Assembly (NCBI GenBank): GCA_027483505.1
Contig: JAIXUP010000009.1
Span: 231,728-295,727 of the forward strand
Direction: 5' to 3'
DNA length: 64,000 bases
DNA from: Hyphomicrobiales bacterium
Lineage (GTDB): Bacteria > Pseudomonadota > Alphaproteobacteria > Rhizobiales > Beijerinckiaceae
Shown here: positions 26,213-36,021 of the stretch, one piece after another
Position numbering within the stretch: the first letter of the stretch is position 1
Layout of the letters: each line of letters opens with the position of its first letter
Program-made: the position numbers and the translations under genes
The notes under the pieces: model-generated
What the model was told of the DNA's origin: nothing
What the model saw: only the letters and a program-made list of their open reading frames with translations
The model's database searches: none

Positions 26213-26360
26213 CGGCTGCTCCTCAAGATGGTCGTACCGGCATCCTCTTTCGCAAGGAGCCAAGGCAGATTGGTGGCAAAGCGGGTGCGAAACAAGCTTG
26301 CCCCGGCGACAGTCCCCAGAAAGCCTCCCCGCCTGGCCTGAGCCGGAGCCTGCAAGTTCC

Positions 26361-26389
26361 GTGACAACTCAACAACCGATCCCATAAAG
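26361..26389 (+). promoter_or_regulatory. possible sigma-70 type promoter for the DUF1285 operon
   Basis: GTGACA and ATAAAG are separated by 17 bases and end 60 bases before ATG 26449. The match is moderate only. The rest of the 236-bp gap to moxR shows no other obvious element. Confidence 0.3.
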
Positions 26390-26448
26390 ACTATGTAGAG
26401 GGCCTGACGCGGCGGCCCACAAGGCCTTGCGCCGCAGCGAGGATCACA

Positions 26449-27054
26449 ATGGCGAGAGAGGCGGGAGGCATGGGCGATGCAGCCGGCGGCGCGCTTGAGC
26501 GGCTGATGCAGTCTCTTGGCCCGGGCAAGCGCGGCGTCGCGCCGGTCGAGAGCTGGAATCCACCCTTCTGCGGCGACATCGACATGCGCATCGCCGCCGA
26601 TGGCGCCTGGTTCTACATGGGCACGCCGATCGGCCGCCCGGCACTGGTCAGGCTGTTCGCCTCGGTGCTGAAGCGCGAGGACGGGCGCTATTTTCTGGTC
26701 ACGCCGGTCGAGAAAATCGGCATTGTGGTCGATGACGCGCCGTTTCAGGCTGTCGAGATGGGTGTGGACGGGGCCGGCGACCGGCGCAAGCTGTCGTTCC
26801 GGACCAATGTCGACGACATCGTCACGGTCGATTCGGAGCATGCGCTGCGTTTCGAGCGTGATGCGCATGACGGGGTCCGCCCTTATGTCCATGTGAGGCG
26901 CGACCTTTGGGCGCGGCTGACGCGGGCCGTCACGCATGAGCTTCTCGCCATGGGCGAGGTCAGGACGGATGGAGGGCGAGAGATGTTCGGGGTGATGGCG
27001 GGCGGCATTTTCCACCCGATCATGCAGGCGAGTCTGATCGAGGGCCTTGCGTGA
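26449..27054 (+). CDS. DUF1285 protein
   Basis: A 201-residue cytoplasmic protein of the DUF1285 family. Typical features are NPPFCGDIDMRIAADGAWFYMGTPIGR near 37-63, FLVTPVEKIGIVVDDAPF and a C-terminal HVRRDLWARL. The family has no known biochemical function. It heads a conserved alphaproteobacterial operon, and its stop overlaps the GTG start of the CoA pyrophosphatase by 4 bases. The order DUF1285, NUDIX, DUF6111 and CCA transferase is often kept, which suggests housekeeping roles in nucleotide or RNA maintenance. Confidence 0.9.
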   Translation: MAREAGGMGDAAGGALERLMQSLGPGKRGVAPVESWNPPFCGDIDMRIAADGAWFYMGTPIGRPALVRLFASVLKREDGRYFLVTPVEKIGIVVDDAPFQAVEMGVDGAGDRRKLSFRTNVDDIVTVDSEHALRFERDAHDGVRPYVHVRRDLWARLTRAVTHELLAMGEVRTDGGREMFGVMAGGIFHPIMQASLIEGLA

Positions 27055-27734
27055 CAAATGACAGCTTCGAGCGCTTTCTTCGCCAGGCAGCCGACGGGCT
27101 GCGGATGGACGTTCCGCTTCCGGGAGACATCATCCAGCGCCCGCGCTCGGATTTCGATCTCGAGACCGGGCCGGTCGAGTTGCCGGACGAGGCGACGCTC
27201 AAGCCAGCGGCCGTCCTGGTGCCGATCGTCAGGCGTCCTGGCGGGGCAGCGATGTTGTTCACGCAGCGCTCCGCTTCGCTGAGGCGTCATTCGGGGCAAA
27301 TCTCCTTTCCCGGCGGGCGCATCGACGCGGACGACGCCTCGCCGCTGGCGGCGGCCTTGCGCGAGGCCGAGGAAGAAATCGGGTTGCCGCGCGAGCGGGT
27401 GACGCCGCTGGGCTATCTCGACGCCTATCTGACCGGCACAGGCTACAGGATCATTCCGGTGGTCGGGCTGATCGCGGCGGACATTGCGCTGATGCTCAAT
27501 CCCGGCGAGGTCGACGAGGCCTTCGAGGTGCCGCTCGACTTCCTGATGGACCCGGCCAATCACCGCCGCGACGGGCGTGAATGGAATGGCCGCTATCGCA
27601 GCTACTATGCTATCAGCTACGGCGAGCGTTACATCTGGGGCGCCACGGCGGGGATCGTGCGCAACCTGCACGACAGGCTGGTGGCGGCCACGGCCATGGA
27701 CGCCAACATGGCGACCGGCAAGGACAGTGGCTGA
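27051..27734 (+). CDS. CoA pyrophosphatase (NUDIX)
   Basis: A 227-residue NUDIX hydrolase of the CoA diphosphatase type, splitting CoA to 4'-phosphopantetheine and 3',5'-ADP. The CoA-specific segment RSASLRRHSGQISFPGGRID precedes the NUDIX box, which reads SPLAAALREAEEEIGL in its second half. It starts at GTG 27051, overlapping the DUF1285 stop, and its stop overlaps the DUF6111 ATG, so all are coupled. The C-terminal YIWGATAGIVRNL is also typical of the group. Confidence 0.92.
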   Translation: MTNDSFERFLRQAADGLRMDVPLPGDIIQRPRSDFDLETGPVELPDEATLKPAAVLVPIVRRPGGAAMLFTQRSASLRRHSGQISFPGGRIDADDASPLAAALREAEEEIGLPRERVTPLGYLDAYLTGTGYRIIPVVGLIAADIALMLNPGEVDEAFEVPLDFLMDPANHRRDGREWNGRYRSYYAISYGERYIWGATAGIVRNLHDRLVAATAMDANMATGKDSG

Positions 27735-28000
27735 TGCTGCGCAATCTGATCGACGAGATCCTGCTGTTTCTGGTTCCGTTTCTGCTTTTCGCCGGGTGGC
27801 TGCTGCTGACGAAGCGCAATCCGATGGATTTCAACCACTGGAGCGGCCGGAAATTCGGGCTGACCGTGGCCGGCATCCTGCTCGGCATCGCCTCGATCAT
27901 CATTGCCGGGATCAATGCCGACACGCACACCGGAGCCTATGTGCCGCCGCACATGGAGAACGGCCAGCTCGTGCCGGGCCGCTTCACCGACAAGCCGTGA
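27734..28000 (+). CDS. DUF6111 family small membrane protein
   Basis: An 88-residue protein with two transmembrane helices, about residues 8-26 and 41-61, and a short hydrophilic tail (THTGAYVPPHMENGQLVPG). The size and HTGAYVPPH motif match DUF6111. No function is known. The ATG overlaps the stop of the CoA pyrophosphatase (TGATG) and the gene directly precedes the CCA transferase, as in relatives. Confidence 0.85.
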   Translation: MLRNLIDEILLFLVPFLLFAGWLLLTKRNPMDFNHWSGRKFGLTVAGILLGIASIIIAGINADTHTGAYVPPHMENGQLVPGRFTDKP

Positions 28001-28005
28001 CGATC

Positions 28006-29247
28006 ATGGCCGATACCGACAGGCAGACCCGTCTTGACGCCCTGCTGGCCCGCCCGCCGGTCGCGCAACTCATGGCGCTGCTGAATACCGACGGCGCCGA
28101 GACGCGGATCGTCGGCGGCGCCGTGCGCAACACCTTGCTGGGCCTGCCGACGAGCGACATCGATCTTGCCACGACATTGTTGCCGGAGGCGGTCACGACG
28201 CGCGCCAAAGCCGCCGGTCTGAAGGTGGTCCCGACCGGCATCGCGCACGGCACGGTGACGGTGGTGGTCGCCCATGCACCGTTCGAGGTCACGACCCTGC
28301 GCCGGGACGTCGCGACCGATGGCCGCCATGCGACAGTGGTGTTCTCGCGCAGCTTCGAAGAGGATGCGCTCAGGCGTGACTTTACCATCAACCAGCTCTC
28401 GCTGGCGGGCGACGGCGTGGTGCATGACTACGCCGGCGGGCTGGCCGATCTATCCGCCCGCAAGGTGCGATTCATCGGGGATCCCAGGCTCAGGATCGGC
28501 GAGGATTTTCTCAGGATCATGCGGTTCTTCCGGTTCCATGCTGAGTATGGGGCAGGTCCCCTTGACGCGGCAGGGCTTTCCGCCTGCGTTGCGCTGACAT
28601 CGGGCATGACACGTTTGTCCGCGGAGCGCGTGCGCGCCGAACTGCTGAAACTTCTGGCCGCACGCGGCGCATGTTGCGTCGTGCCCGATTTTGTCGGCAG
28701 CGGCGTCTGGGGGCAGACCACGGGCGGACATGCCGCTGATCTCGACGCTTTCGACCGCGCTATAGCGGCCTTTCCTGACAGCGACGCCGTCACCCGTTTG
28801 GCCGCGCTTGCCGTTCGCGGTGCAGGCGATCCAGGTGCGCTTGATGAGCATTTCCGGCTGTCGCGGGCCGAGCACACCCGGCTCGATGACGTGGCCCGCC
28901 TGCTTGGCCGCTGGCCAAATCCTGACGCAGTCACAGTCAGTGACGTGCAGCGCGCCGGGCTCGATATGGGCCGCACCGCGACAGCGGACACGCTTGCGGT
29001 TCTGGCGGCAAGGCTCGGGATGGCGCGGGCGCGGCAGCTGGCCGAACTGCCCACGCCGGTTTCCCCGTTCCGGGGCGCGGCCGTGCTGGCGCTGGGGGTC
29101 AAGCCGGGCCCCGAGATCGGCGTTGTCCTCGCCCGCGCCCATGACCTGTGGGCGGACACCGGATTTCCGGATGACCAAGCCGCGCAGGCGCATTGCCTCG
29201 CCGAGGCGGTCCGGGAGCGGACGGGTCAGGCCCCGGCGCAGGCCTGA
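28006..29247 (+). CDS. cca: CCA tRNA nucleotidyltransferase
   Basis: A 413-residue class II nucleotidyltransferase that adds or repairs the 3'-CCA end of tRNA. The catalytic head is GGAVRNTLLGLPTSDIDLAT (GG and DxD), followed by TLRRDVATDGRHA, RRDFTINQL and RLRIGEDFLRIMRFFRF, which are the nucleotide-selecting motifs. ATG 28006 is used; GTG 27997 overlaps the upstream stop by GTGA and is equally possible. Last gene of the DUF1285 operon. Its 3' end overlaps the convergent unknown gene by 22 bases. Confidence 0.95.
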   Translation: MADTDRQTRLDALLARPPVAQLMALLNTDGAETRIVGGAVRNTLLGLPTSDIDLATTLLPEAVTTRAKAAGLKVVPTGIAHGTVTVVVAHAPFEVTTLRRDVATDGRHATVVFSRSFEEDALRRDFTINQLSLAGDGVVHDYAGGLADLSARKVRFIGDPRLRIGEDFLRIMRFFRFHAEYGAGPLDAAGLSACVALTSGMTRLSAERVRAELLKLLAARGACCVVPDFVGSGVWGQTTGGHAADLDAFDRAIAAFPDSDAVTRLAALAVRGAGDPGALDEHFRLSRAEHTRLDDVARLLGRWPNPDAVTVSDVQRAGLDMGRTATADTLAVLAARLGMARARQLAELPTPVSPFRGAAVLALGVKPGPEIGVVLARAHDLWADTGFPDDQAAQAHCLAEAVRERTGQAPAQA

Positions 29248-30065
29248 TCCTTGGCCGTCGGCGTGTAGCGCGGCGTGCCGATGCCGAAGAAGGTGCTCCA
29301 GTAGGATTCCGAACCGACCGACTCCCTGACCGCGAGCGCCCGCTCGAAAATCACGCAGCGCAGGGCATCATTGGTGCGGTAAAGATGTTCGAGCCTGCGG
29401 TAGGCTGTGGCCAGAACCTTCGGGTCAAGCGCAGGGGCCGCCTGCCGGTCGTCGCCGCGCGCATCCACCAGTTTCTCGAGCTCGTCCTTGGTGATGCCAT
29501 GGCAATGGTTGATCACCTCGAGGATGACCCGCGCCGAGCGGCTGTCGACTGCGGAGCCCGGCGCGCCACGCAAGGCATAGCTGTCGCAGTTCAGGCCCCA
29601 GACACGCTTGATGGGCTCGGCGGGGTCGATGCCGAAGGGTGTGTCCACGAAGAATTCGATCTCCCGCGCCACGTTCGTATACCGCAAGGCCCAGTCGCGG
29701 TCCGCAGCCTCAAAGGCCTGCCGCGCACCGGTCCAGGTCTCGCCGGTGCTGCCGCGCTCCAGAGCGCGCACCATGCGGAAAGTCGCGTGCCAGCGCGCGT
29801 TGATCAGGTCGGAGGTGGTGCGGTAGGTCGCGATCGCGCTTTCGGTGTCCTTCTCGATCTTGGCGACCCGGTTCTGCCAGGCCCAGCCGCGTTGCTGGAT
29901 CCAGGTGGTCAGCACGGTGCCGATGACGCCGGTCAGCACGAAGCCGATCAGCGCCACCACGATCTTCTCGCGCAGGGACTCGGTCGCCTTCTCAGCCGCG
30001 GTCCGCGCGATGCGCCGCTCCGTGGTCAGGGTCTGCGGCGCGACTTTCTCGGTCTTTGGGGCCAT
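29226..30065 (-). CDS. single-pass membrane protein, function unknown
   Basis: A 279-residue protein with a basic N-terminus, one transmembrane helix at about residues 38-58 (VVALIGFVLTGVIGTVLTTWI) and a soluble C-terminal part. The soluble part begins with a likely coiled or helical region and contains two cysteines in GLNCDSYAL and VINHCHGI. No family is recognised. ATG 30065 is used; GTG 30089 would add 8 residues. It overlaps the end of the CCA transferase gene tail to tail. The next gene on the strand is 88 bp upstream and independent. Confidence 0.65.
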   Translation of the reverse strand: MAPKTEKVAPQTLTTERRIARTAAEKATESLREKIVVALIGFVLTGVIGTVLTTWIQQRGWAWQNRVAKIEKDTESAIATYRTTSDLINARWHATFRMVRALERGSTGETWTGARQAFEAADRDWALRYTNVAREIEFFVDTPFGIDPAEPIKRVWGLNCDSYALRGAPGSAVDSRSARVILEVINHCHGITKDELEKLVDARGDDRQAAPALDPKVLATAYRRLEHLYRTNDALRCVIFERALAVRESVGSESYWSTFFGIGTPRYTPTAKDQACAGA

Positions 30066-30153
30066 CCGCCTATGGCAGCGCTTCGGCACGCGGCGTCAAG
30101 TGGAGTCTGACGCCGCGCCTGCTTCGGTGTTTGCGCAGCAACAGCGTGCCGCC

Positions 30154-30399
30154 TCAGGCCGCCTTGTGTTCGTCCTCGTCGTCTTCCTCATCGTCGTCAT
30201 GCGCGGCATGACGCTCGTGATCGTCGCCCTCGTCCTCATCGAAGGCTTCGAGCGCGAAGGACGGGATCACGGCCTCCTTGAACTCGCCGAGCTCTTCCGA
30301 GAAGAACAGGCAGGTCACATGGTCGCCAGCGACTGACAGAACGGTCAGGGCCGGGCCGCCGGATTTCACATTGACGATATCGCCTTGGGAAAAGGTCAT
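30154..30399 (-). CDS. YodC-like (DUF2158) small protein with acidic His-rich tail
   Basis: An 81-residue protein. The first 50 residues match the small YodC/DUF2158 beta-fold: MTFSQGDIVNVKSGGPALTV, then VTCLFFSEELGEF. The last 29 residues are strikingly acidic and histidine-containing (EDEGDDHERHAAHDDDEEDDE), which is not part of the usual fold and could bind divalent metals. AAGGAGCC precedes ATG 30399. It is monocistronic. Its role is unknown; the family is small and uncharacterised. Confidence 0.8.
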   Translation of the reverse strand: MTFSQGDIVNVKSGGPALTVLSVAGDHVTCLFFSEELGEFKEAVIPSFALEAFDEDEGDDHERHAAHDDDEEDDEDEHKAA

Positions 30400-30477
30400 G
30401 TCAGGCTCCTTGTTTGAGGGACGCCTAAAGATGGCCGGGCAACGTGTCGTGGTGATGTCCGGGAGGTGACGGTTCGG

Positions 30478-31410
30478 CTAAGGCCACTTCACCGTGGGCG
30501 GCATGCTCGACAGGATGGCGTCGACATTGCCGCCGGTCTTGAGCCCGAAGATCGTGCCGCGGTCGTAAAGCAGGTTGTATTCGACATAGCGTCCGCGCCG
30601 CACCTGCTGCTCGTGGCGATCGGCCTCCGTCCAGGGTTTGCCCATGTTGGCGCGCAGCACCGGCAGATAGGCGTCGAGGAAGGCGAGGCCGACATCGCGG
30701 GTGAAGGCAAAGTCCTTCTCCGGGTCTTCGGTCCAGCGGTAGTCGTAGAAAATGCCGCCGATGCCGCGCGGCTCGTTGCGGTGTTTCAGGTAAAAATATT
30801 CGTCGCACCACTTCTTGTAGGCCGGATAGTCGACGCCGTGCGCCTCGCAGGGCGCGCGCATGGCGTCGTGGAAGTGCACTGTGTCCGGGTCTTCCTGCGT
30901 GCGGCGGCGCATCAGCACCGGCGTCAGGTCGGCGCCGCCGCCGAACCATGGCCTGGTGGTGACCACGAAGCGCGTGTTCATGTGGACTGTCGGCGCGTTC
31001 GGGTTCCACGGATGGGCGATCAGCGAGATGCCGGTTGCGTGAAAGCGCGGGTCTTCCGCAGCACCGGGAATCTGGCCGGCGAATTCGGGCTGGAAGGTGC
31101 CGAACACGGTGGAGACATGCACTCCGACCTTTTCGAAGACGCGGCCCGACATCATCGACATCACGCCGCCGCCGCCGGGCGTGCCGTCATGGTTGGTGCG
31201 CTGGTGCGGCGTGCGCACGAAACGGCCCGGCGCTTTCGGCGCGTCGGCATGGAACGGTCCGCTGCACTCATCCTCGACGGCTTCGAAGGCGGCGCAGATC
31301 CGGTCGCGCAATGCTTCGAAGGCGGCGCGTGCGCGCGGCTTCATGGCTTCCGCCAGCGCAAGGGTGGCGGGGTCCGCAGGCTTGGTCTGTCGGGCAGCGA
31401 CGTCGCTCAT
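30478..31410 (-). CDS. hemF: oxygen-dependent coproporphyrinogen III oxidase
   Basis: A 310-residue HemF enzyme that decarboxylates coproporphyrinogen III to protoporphyrinogen IX using oxygen. Recognisable blocks are [66 protein letters not shown] and [16 protein letters not shown] near the C-terminus, covering the whole family length. It follows trmL by 3 bases and the two form an operon. Heme from this route supplies the nearby bc1 complex and cytochrome b561, although co-regulation is not shown. Confidence 0.97.
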   Translation of the reverse strand: MSDVAARQTKPADPATLALAEAMKPRARAAFEALRDRICAAFEAVEDECSGPFHADAPKAPGRFVRTPHQRTNHDGTPGGGGVMSMMSGRVFEKVGVHVSTVFGTFQPEFAGQIPGAAEDPRFHATGISLIAHPWNPNAPTVHMNTRFVVTTRPWFGGGADLTPVLMRRRTQEDPDTVHFHDAMRAPCEAHGVDYPAYKKWCDEYFYLKHRNEPRGIGGIFYDYRWTEDPEKDFAFTRDVGLAFLDAYLPVLRANMGKPWTEADRHEQQVRRGRYVEYNLLYDRGTIFGLKTGGNVDAILSSMPPTVKWP

Positions 31411-31413
31411 TCT

Positions 31414-31887
31414 CTAGTCCCCATGTGGCGGCAGGAACCCGCCTGTCTGCCTCAGCGCTTCCCCCATAACCATGGCGGACGCCGCTGCGACGTTGATCGA
31501 GCGCAAACCGGCTGCCTGCGGGATGAAGACGCTGGCATCGGCTGCTGCGTAGACCTCCTGCGTGACGCCTGCGGATTCACGGCCCGCGAGCAGGATGTCG
31601 CCCGCCCTGAAGCTGAAATCTGTGTAGGCTGCCGTCCCGTCGGTTTCAACAAGCACCAGACGCCGGCCCTGTGTTTTGCGCCATGCATCAAAGGCTGCGA
31701 AGCTGTCATGGCGGGTGATCACGGCGCGCTCGACATAATCCATGCCGGCGCGGCGGAAGTTGCGGTCGGAGACATCGAACCCGGCCGGCTCGATGATGTC
31801 GAGCGCCACACCGAGGCAGGCGCACAGCCGCGTGAGCGTGCCGGTGTTCTGCGGAATGTCGGGCTGGAACAAAGCAAGGCGGATCAT
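31414..31887 (-). CDS. trmL: tRNA (cytidine34-2'-O)-methyltransferase
   Basis: A 157-residue SPOUT-fold methyltransferase that modifies the wobble base of tRNA-Leu. It begins FQPDIPQNTGTLTRLCACLG and contains the knot residues LLAGRESAGV and IPQAAGLRSINVAAASAMV, the standard TrmL order. It is the first gene of a two-gene operon with hemF. The divergent ABC exporter lies 154 bp away. Confidence 0.94.
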   Translation of the reverse strand: MIRLALFQPDIPQNTGTLTRLCACLGVALDIIEPAGFDVSDRNFRRAGMDYVERAVITRHDSFAAFDAWRKTQGRRLVLVETDGTAAYTDFSFRAGDILLAGRESAGVTQEVYAAADASVFIPQAAGLRSINVAAASAMVMGEALRQTGGFLPPHGD

Positions 31888-32041
31888 CGTTGGATTGAGC
31901 GGGCATGGCGCAGGCCCGTCAAGCCGGCGCGCAACAAAGCGTGATCGGCGTCGGCCTTGGCCTTGTCCGGCAGTTCACGTAACACGCTCGGGCACTCACA
32001 GCATCGCCAAAGACGCCGGACCAAAAAGGGGAGCGGCCACC

Positions 32042-33916
32042 ATGATGAGCCGCATCTTCAACTGGCTGGAGAGCCGCGTCGATGTGTTCGCGCCCTTTGA
32101 TGAGCGTGCAACGCCGCCCGACACTGTCTGGCGCTTCATCTGGTATCACATCCGCGAAGTGAAGGGCTGGCTGCTGGTGATGCTGATCACCGCTTTCGTG
32201 TTCAGCGCCATCGAGGCTTCGCTCTATCTCCTGGTCGGCTGGCTGATCGACCTGATCGGCAAAAACCCGCCGGAGGCCGTGTTCCGCGATCATGTCTGGC
32301 TGCTGGCGGGCTTCGCGTTCATGCTGCTTGTGGTCAGGCCGATTGTCTATTTCGCCAATCACGCCGTTGTCGATCAGGTCGTCGTGCCGCAACTGACCAA
32401 CCGCATCCGCTGGCGCAGCCATGTCTATACACTCGGCCATTCCCTGAGCTATTTCCAGAACGACTTTGCCGGGCGCCTGTCCGCGAGGGTCATCCAGGCC
32501 GGCCAGTCCGTGCGCAGCGCCACCGTCGAGGTCATCGACGACATGTGGTATGTCATCGTCTTCGCGGGCGTTGCGATCGGCTTCTTTGGCACGGTCAGCT
32601 TCTGGCTGATGCTGCCGATCGTGGCGTGGATGGCGGCCTATATCTGGCTGATCGCCTATTTCGTGCCGCGCGCGACGTTGCGGTCAGAGGCGAATTCGCA
32701 GTCGCGCTCCGCAGCAACCGGCCGGATCGTCGACAGCTACACCAACATCATGACCGTGAAGCTGTTCGCGCGCGGCGATGTCGAGCGCTCGTCGGTCAGG
32801 GACGCCCTGGCCAACTGGGCCAGGACCTTCCTCGACCTCACCCGCCTGATCACGGTGGTGAGCGTGGTTCTCCAGACCATGAACAGCGTCCTGATCGTGG
32901 TCGCGTCGGGCGTGTCGCTGTGGCTGTGGTCACGCGGGTTGATGACACCCGGCGAGGTCGCTGCGGGGCTCGGGCTGGTGTTGCGGCTCATCCAGATGTC
33001 GAGCTGGGTCATCCAGCAGGTTCGCGGAATCTTCGAGGAGATCGGCGCGGTGAAAGAGGCGATGGAGACCATCGCCAAGCCGCATGCGCTTGTTGACGAT
33101 GTGAAAGCCGACCGACTCACCGTCGGCCGGGGCGAGATCATGTTCGACCATGTCCGGTTTCATTATGGACAGGACAAGGGTGTCTTTGATGATCTGGACC
33201 TGACCATCCGTCCGGGCGAGCGCATCGGTTTGATCGGCCCCTCGGGCGCCGGCAAGTCGACGATGATCAACCTGATGCTGCGGCTCTATGACGTGCAGAG
33301 CGGGCGCATTCTGATCGACGGGCAGGATATCGCCCATGTCAGCCAGGACAGCCTGCGCGCGGCCATCGCCACGGTGACGCAGGACAATTCACTGCTGCAT
33401 CGATCGATCCGGGACAACATCGCCTATGGCCGGCCGGACGCCAGTGATGCCGACATCGTGGCGGCGGCGAAAGCCGCCTCGGCGCATGAGTTCATCATGG
33501 GGCTGGGCGACCTTGAAGGGCGCAACGGCTATGACGCCCGCGTCGGCGAGCGCGGCGTCAAGCTGTCCGGCGGCCAGCGCCAGCGCATCGCGATCGCGCG
33601 CGTCATCCTCAAGAATGCCCCGATCCTTGTGCTCGACGAGGCCACATCGGCCCTCGATTCCGAGGTCGAAGCCGCGATTCAGGAGCAATTGCAGACGCTT
33701 ATGCAGGGCAAGACGGTGATTGCGATCGCGCACCGGCTCTCGACGATCGCCGCGCTGGACCGGCTGGTGGTCATGGACAAGGGGCGCATCGTCGATCAGG
33801 GCACACATCAGGAACTTGTAAGCCGCGGCGGTCTTTACGCCCGCTTGTGGGAGCGGCAATCGGGCGGATTCCTGGGCCTCGACCTCGATGCGCCTGCGCG
33901 GGAAGCCGTGCGCTAG
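32042..33916 (+). CDS. ABC transporter, fused permease and ATP-binding protein
   Basis: A 624-residue half-transporter. Six membrane helices occupy about residues 40-340, followed by the nucleotide-binding domain with Walker A GPSGAGKST, signature LSGGQRQRIAIAR, Walker B ILVLDEATSALDSE and the switch His in AIAHRLST. It should form a homodimeric exporter of the MsbA/multidrug type in the inner membrane; the substrate cannot be predicted. AAAAAGGGGAG precedes the double ATG at 32042. The long frame upstream is not coding. It is followed, after 235 bp, by petA, which has its own region. Confidence 0.93.
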   Translation: MMSRIFNWLESRVDVFAPFDERATPPDTVWRFIWYHIREVKGWLLVMLITAFVFSAIEASLYLLVGWLIDLIGKNPPEAVFRDHVWLLAGFAFMLLVVRPIVYFANHAVVDQVVVPQLTNRIRWRSHVYTLGHSLSYFQNDFAGRLSARVIQAGQSVRSATVEVIDDMWYVIVFAGVAIGFFGTVSFWLMLPIVAWMAAYIWLIAYFVPRATLRSEANSQSRSAATGRIVDSYTNIMTVKLFARGDVERSSVRDALANWARTFLDLTRLITVVSVVLQTMNSVLIVVASGVSLWLWSRGLMTPGEVAAGLGLVLRLIQMSSWVIQQVRGIFEEIGAVKEAMETIAKPHALVDDVKADRLTVGRGEIMFDHVRFHYGQDKGVFDDLDLTIRPGERIGLIGPSGAGKSTMINLMLRLYDVQSGRILIDGQDIAHVSQDSLRAAIATVTQDNSLLHRSIRDNIAYGRPDASDADIVAAAKAASAHEFIMGLGDLEGRNGYDARVGERGVKLSGGQRQRIAIARVILKNAPILVLDEATSALDSEVEAAIQEQLQTLMQGKTVIAIAHRLSTIAALDRLVVMDKGRIVDQGTHQELVSRGGLYARLWERQSGGFLGLDLDAPAREAVR

Positions 33917-34151
33917 CGATGCGTGCGGCATTTGGCGTCAGGCAAAGCTGAATTCTACACAATCCATGCGTCCTTTCGCGTCTGGACATCACTTTTATGT
34001 CATGCAAGAGAGCGTCGCAGTGCCCTGTTCCTGTCGGCGACTCGTGGTCGCATTGCGTTTTTCCGGCCGGGCGGCAACTAGAGTTCACAATCCCGCTTCT
34101 GGAAGGCCGGCGAGACGGTCGCGCCTTCCGCAAAATTCACGAGGCAAGACC

Positions 34152-34703
34152 GTGGCCGAAGCCAAAGCGACACAAGCCGGCGAACCAACACGCCGCGACA
34201 TGCTCTTTCTTGCAACAGGTGTGATGGGCGCGGCCGGCGTCGTCGGCGTCGCCGTGCCATTCATCCGCCAGCTGGCGCCGAACGCACAGACAATCGCGAC
34301 CGGCGCGCCGATCGAGGTTGATCTGACCCCGATCGCCGAAGGGCAGGGCATCAAGATGTTCTGGCGCGGCAAGCTGATCTTCGTGCGCAACCGCTCCAAG
34401 GCCGAGGTCGAGGAAGCGCAGAAGGTCAACGTGGCCTCCCTCCCCGATCCGCAGGCCGATAGCGCCCGCGTCAAGCCCGGCAAGGAGCAGTGGCTCGTCC
34501 TGTACGGAGCGTGCACCCATCTTGGCTGCATTCCTGGCGGCTCGGCCGTCGGCGAGGTGCGCGGCGATTACGGCGGCTGGTTCTGCCCGTGCCATGGTTC
34601 GCATTACGACACCTCGGGGCGCATCCGGAAGGGTCCGGCGCCGGCCAACCTGCCGGTTCCGCCCTACGCGTTCCTGAATGACAGCAAGATTCGCATCGGC
34701 TGA
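34152..34703 (+). CDS. petA: ubiquinol-cytochrome c reductase Rieske iron-sulfur subunit
   Basis: A 183-residue Rieske protein of the bc1 complex. A Tat-type twin-arginine segment TRRDML precedes the membrane anchor at about 18-38. The cluster ligands are C121 and H123 (CTHLGC) and C145 and H148 (CPCHGS); C126 and C147 form the bridging disulfide. It oxidises quinol in the periplasm and passes electrons to cytochrome c1. Start is GTG 34152 after GAGGCAAG. The 235-bp gap before it (33917-34151) holds no ORF I trust; promoter elements there are not clear. First gene of petABC. Confidence 0.97.
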   Translation: MAEAKATQAGEPTRRDMLFLATGVMGAAGVVGVAVPFIRQLAPNAQTIATGAPIEVDLTPIAEGQGIKMFWRGKLIFVRNRSKAEVEEAQKVNVASLPDPQADSARVKPGKEQWLVLYGACTHLGCIPGGSAVGEVRGDYGGWFCPCHGSHYDTSGRIRKGPAPANLPVPPYAFLNDSKIRIG

Positions 34704-34730
34704 GCCTGAGACGAGAGAAAGAAGACGACC

Positions 34731-36017
34731 ATGAGTGGACCTTCGACTTACGTTCCAAAGTGGGGCATCGCCAAGTGGATGGATGCGCGGTTGCCATTGC
34801 CGCGCATGGTCTATGACAGCTTCATCGCCTATCCGGTGCCGCGGAATCTGAACTATTTCTGGACCTTCGGCGGCATTTTGATGCTGATGCTCGTGTCCCA
34901 GATCATCACCGGCGTGGTGCTGGCGATGCACTACACGCCGCACTCGACCCTGGCCTTCAACTCCGTCGAAAGCATCATGCGCGACGTCGAGTATGGCTGG
35001 CTGATCCGCTATATGCATTCAACCGGCGCCTCGTTCTTCTTCATCGCGGTCTACATCCACATCTTCCGCGGGCTCTACTACGGATCGTACAAGGCACCGC
35101 GCGAAGTGCTCTGGATCCTCGGCTGCATCATCTTCCTGCTGATGATGGCCACGGCCTTCATGGGCTATGTGCTGCCCTGGGGCCAGATGAGCTTCTGGGG
35201 CGCGACCGTCATCACCAACCTGTTTTCGGCCATCCCGCTCGTCGGTGAAACCATCGTGACCTTCCTGTGGGGCGGCTACTCGGTCGACAACCCGACGCTG
35301 ACGCGCTTCTTCTCGCTCCACTTCCTGCTGCCGTTCATGATCTTCGGGGTCGTCATCCTGCACGTCTGGGCGTTGCATGTGACGGGCCAGAACAATCCGA
35401 CCGGCGTCGAGGTCAAGGCCGTCCAGAAGGACACGGTGCCGTTCACGCCCTACGCGACCATCAAGGACGCGTTCGCGATGATCTGCTTCTTCGTGGTGTT
35501 CTCGTACTTCATCTTCTACATGCCGAACTATCTCGGCCATGCCGACAACTATGTTCAGGCCAACCCGGCCGTGACGCCGCCGCATATCGTGCCGGAATGG
35601 TATTTCCTGCCGTTCTACGCCATCCTGCGCGCGGTTCCCGACAAGCTTGGCGGCGTGATGCTGATGGGGGCTGCGGTGGTCATTCTGGCCTTCCTGCCCT
35701 GGCTCGACACCTCCAAGGTCAAGTCGATGCGCTACCGTCCTCTGGCGCGCCAGTGCTTCTGGGCCTTCGCCGTGACCTGCGTCGTGCTCGGTTGGCTCGG
35801 GTCCCGTCCGGCGGAACAGCCTTATGTGCTGCTCAGCCAGATCTTCTCGGCGCTCTATTTCGCCTACTTCCTGATTGCGCTGCCGCTGCTCGGCCTGTTC
35901 GAGACGCCCAACAAGTTGCCGGGTTCGATTGCCGAGTCCGTGCTGAGCAAAATCAAGGGCGGATCGGCCGCCGCCGTGGGCGCCGCCGCCGCCTCCGAGC
36001 CGAACACCAAGGGCTGA
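34731..36017 (+). CDS. petB: cytochrome b of the bc1 complex
   Basis: A 428-residue cytochrome b with eight or more membrane helices and the four heme histidines in the second and fourth helices (for example HSTGASFFF and LHFLLPF...LHVWALH). The quinol-site motif PEWY is present ([13 protein letters not shown]). The C-terminal 30 residues are an alanine-rich tail ([14 protein letters not shown]). AGAGAAAGAAG lies before ATG 34731. It is 27 bases after petA and 4 before petC. Confidence 0.97.
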   Translation: MSGPSTYVPKWGIAKWMDARLPLPRMVYDSFIAYPVPRNLNYFWTFGGILMLMLVSQIITGVVLAMHYTPHSTLAFNSVESIMRDVEYGWLIRYMHSTGASFFFIAVYIHIFRGLYYGSYKAPREVLWILGCIIFLLMMATAFMGYVLPWGQMSFWGATVITNLFSAIPLVGETIVTFLWGGYSVDNPTLTRFFSLHFLLPFMIFGVVILHVWALHVTGQNNPTGVEVKAVQKDTVPFTPYATIKDAFAMICFFVVFSYFIFYMPNYLGHADNYVQANPAVTPPHIVPEWYFLPFYAILRAVPDKLGGVMLMGAAVVILAFLPWLDTSKVKSMRYRPLARQCFWAFAVTCVVLGWLGSRPAEQPYVLLSQIFSALYFAYFLIALPLLGLFETPNKLPGSIAESVLSKIKGGSAAAVGAAAASEPNTKG

Positions 36018-36021
36018 TGTG

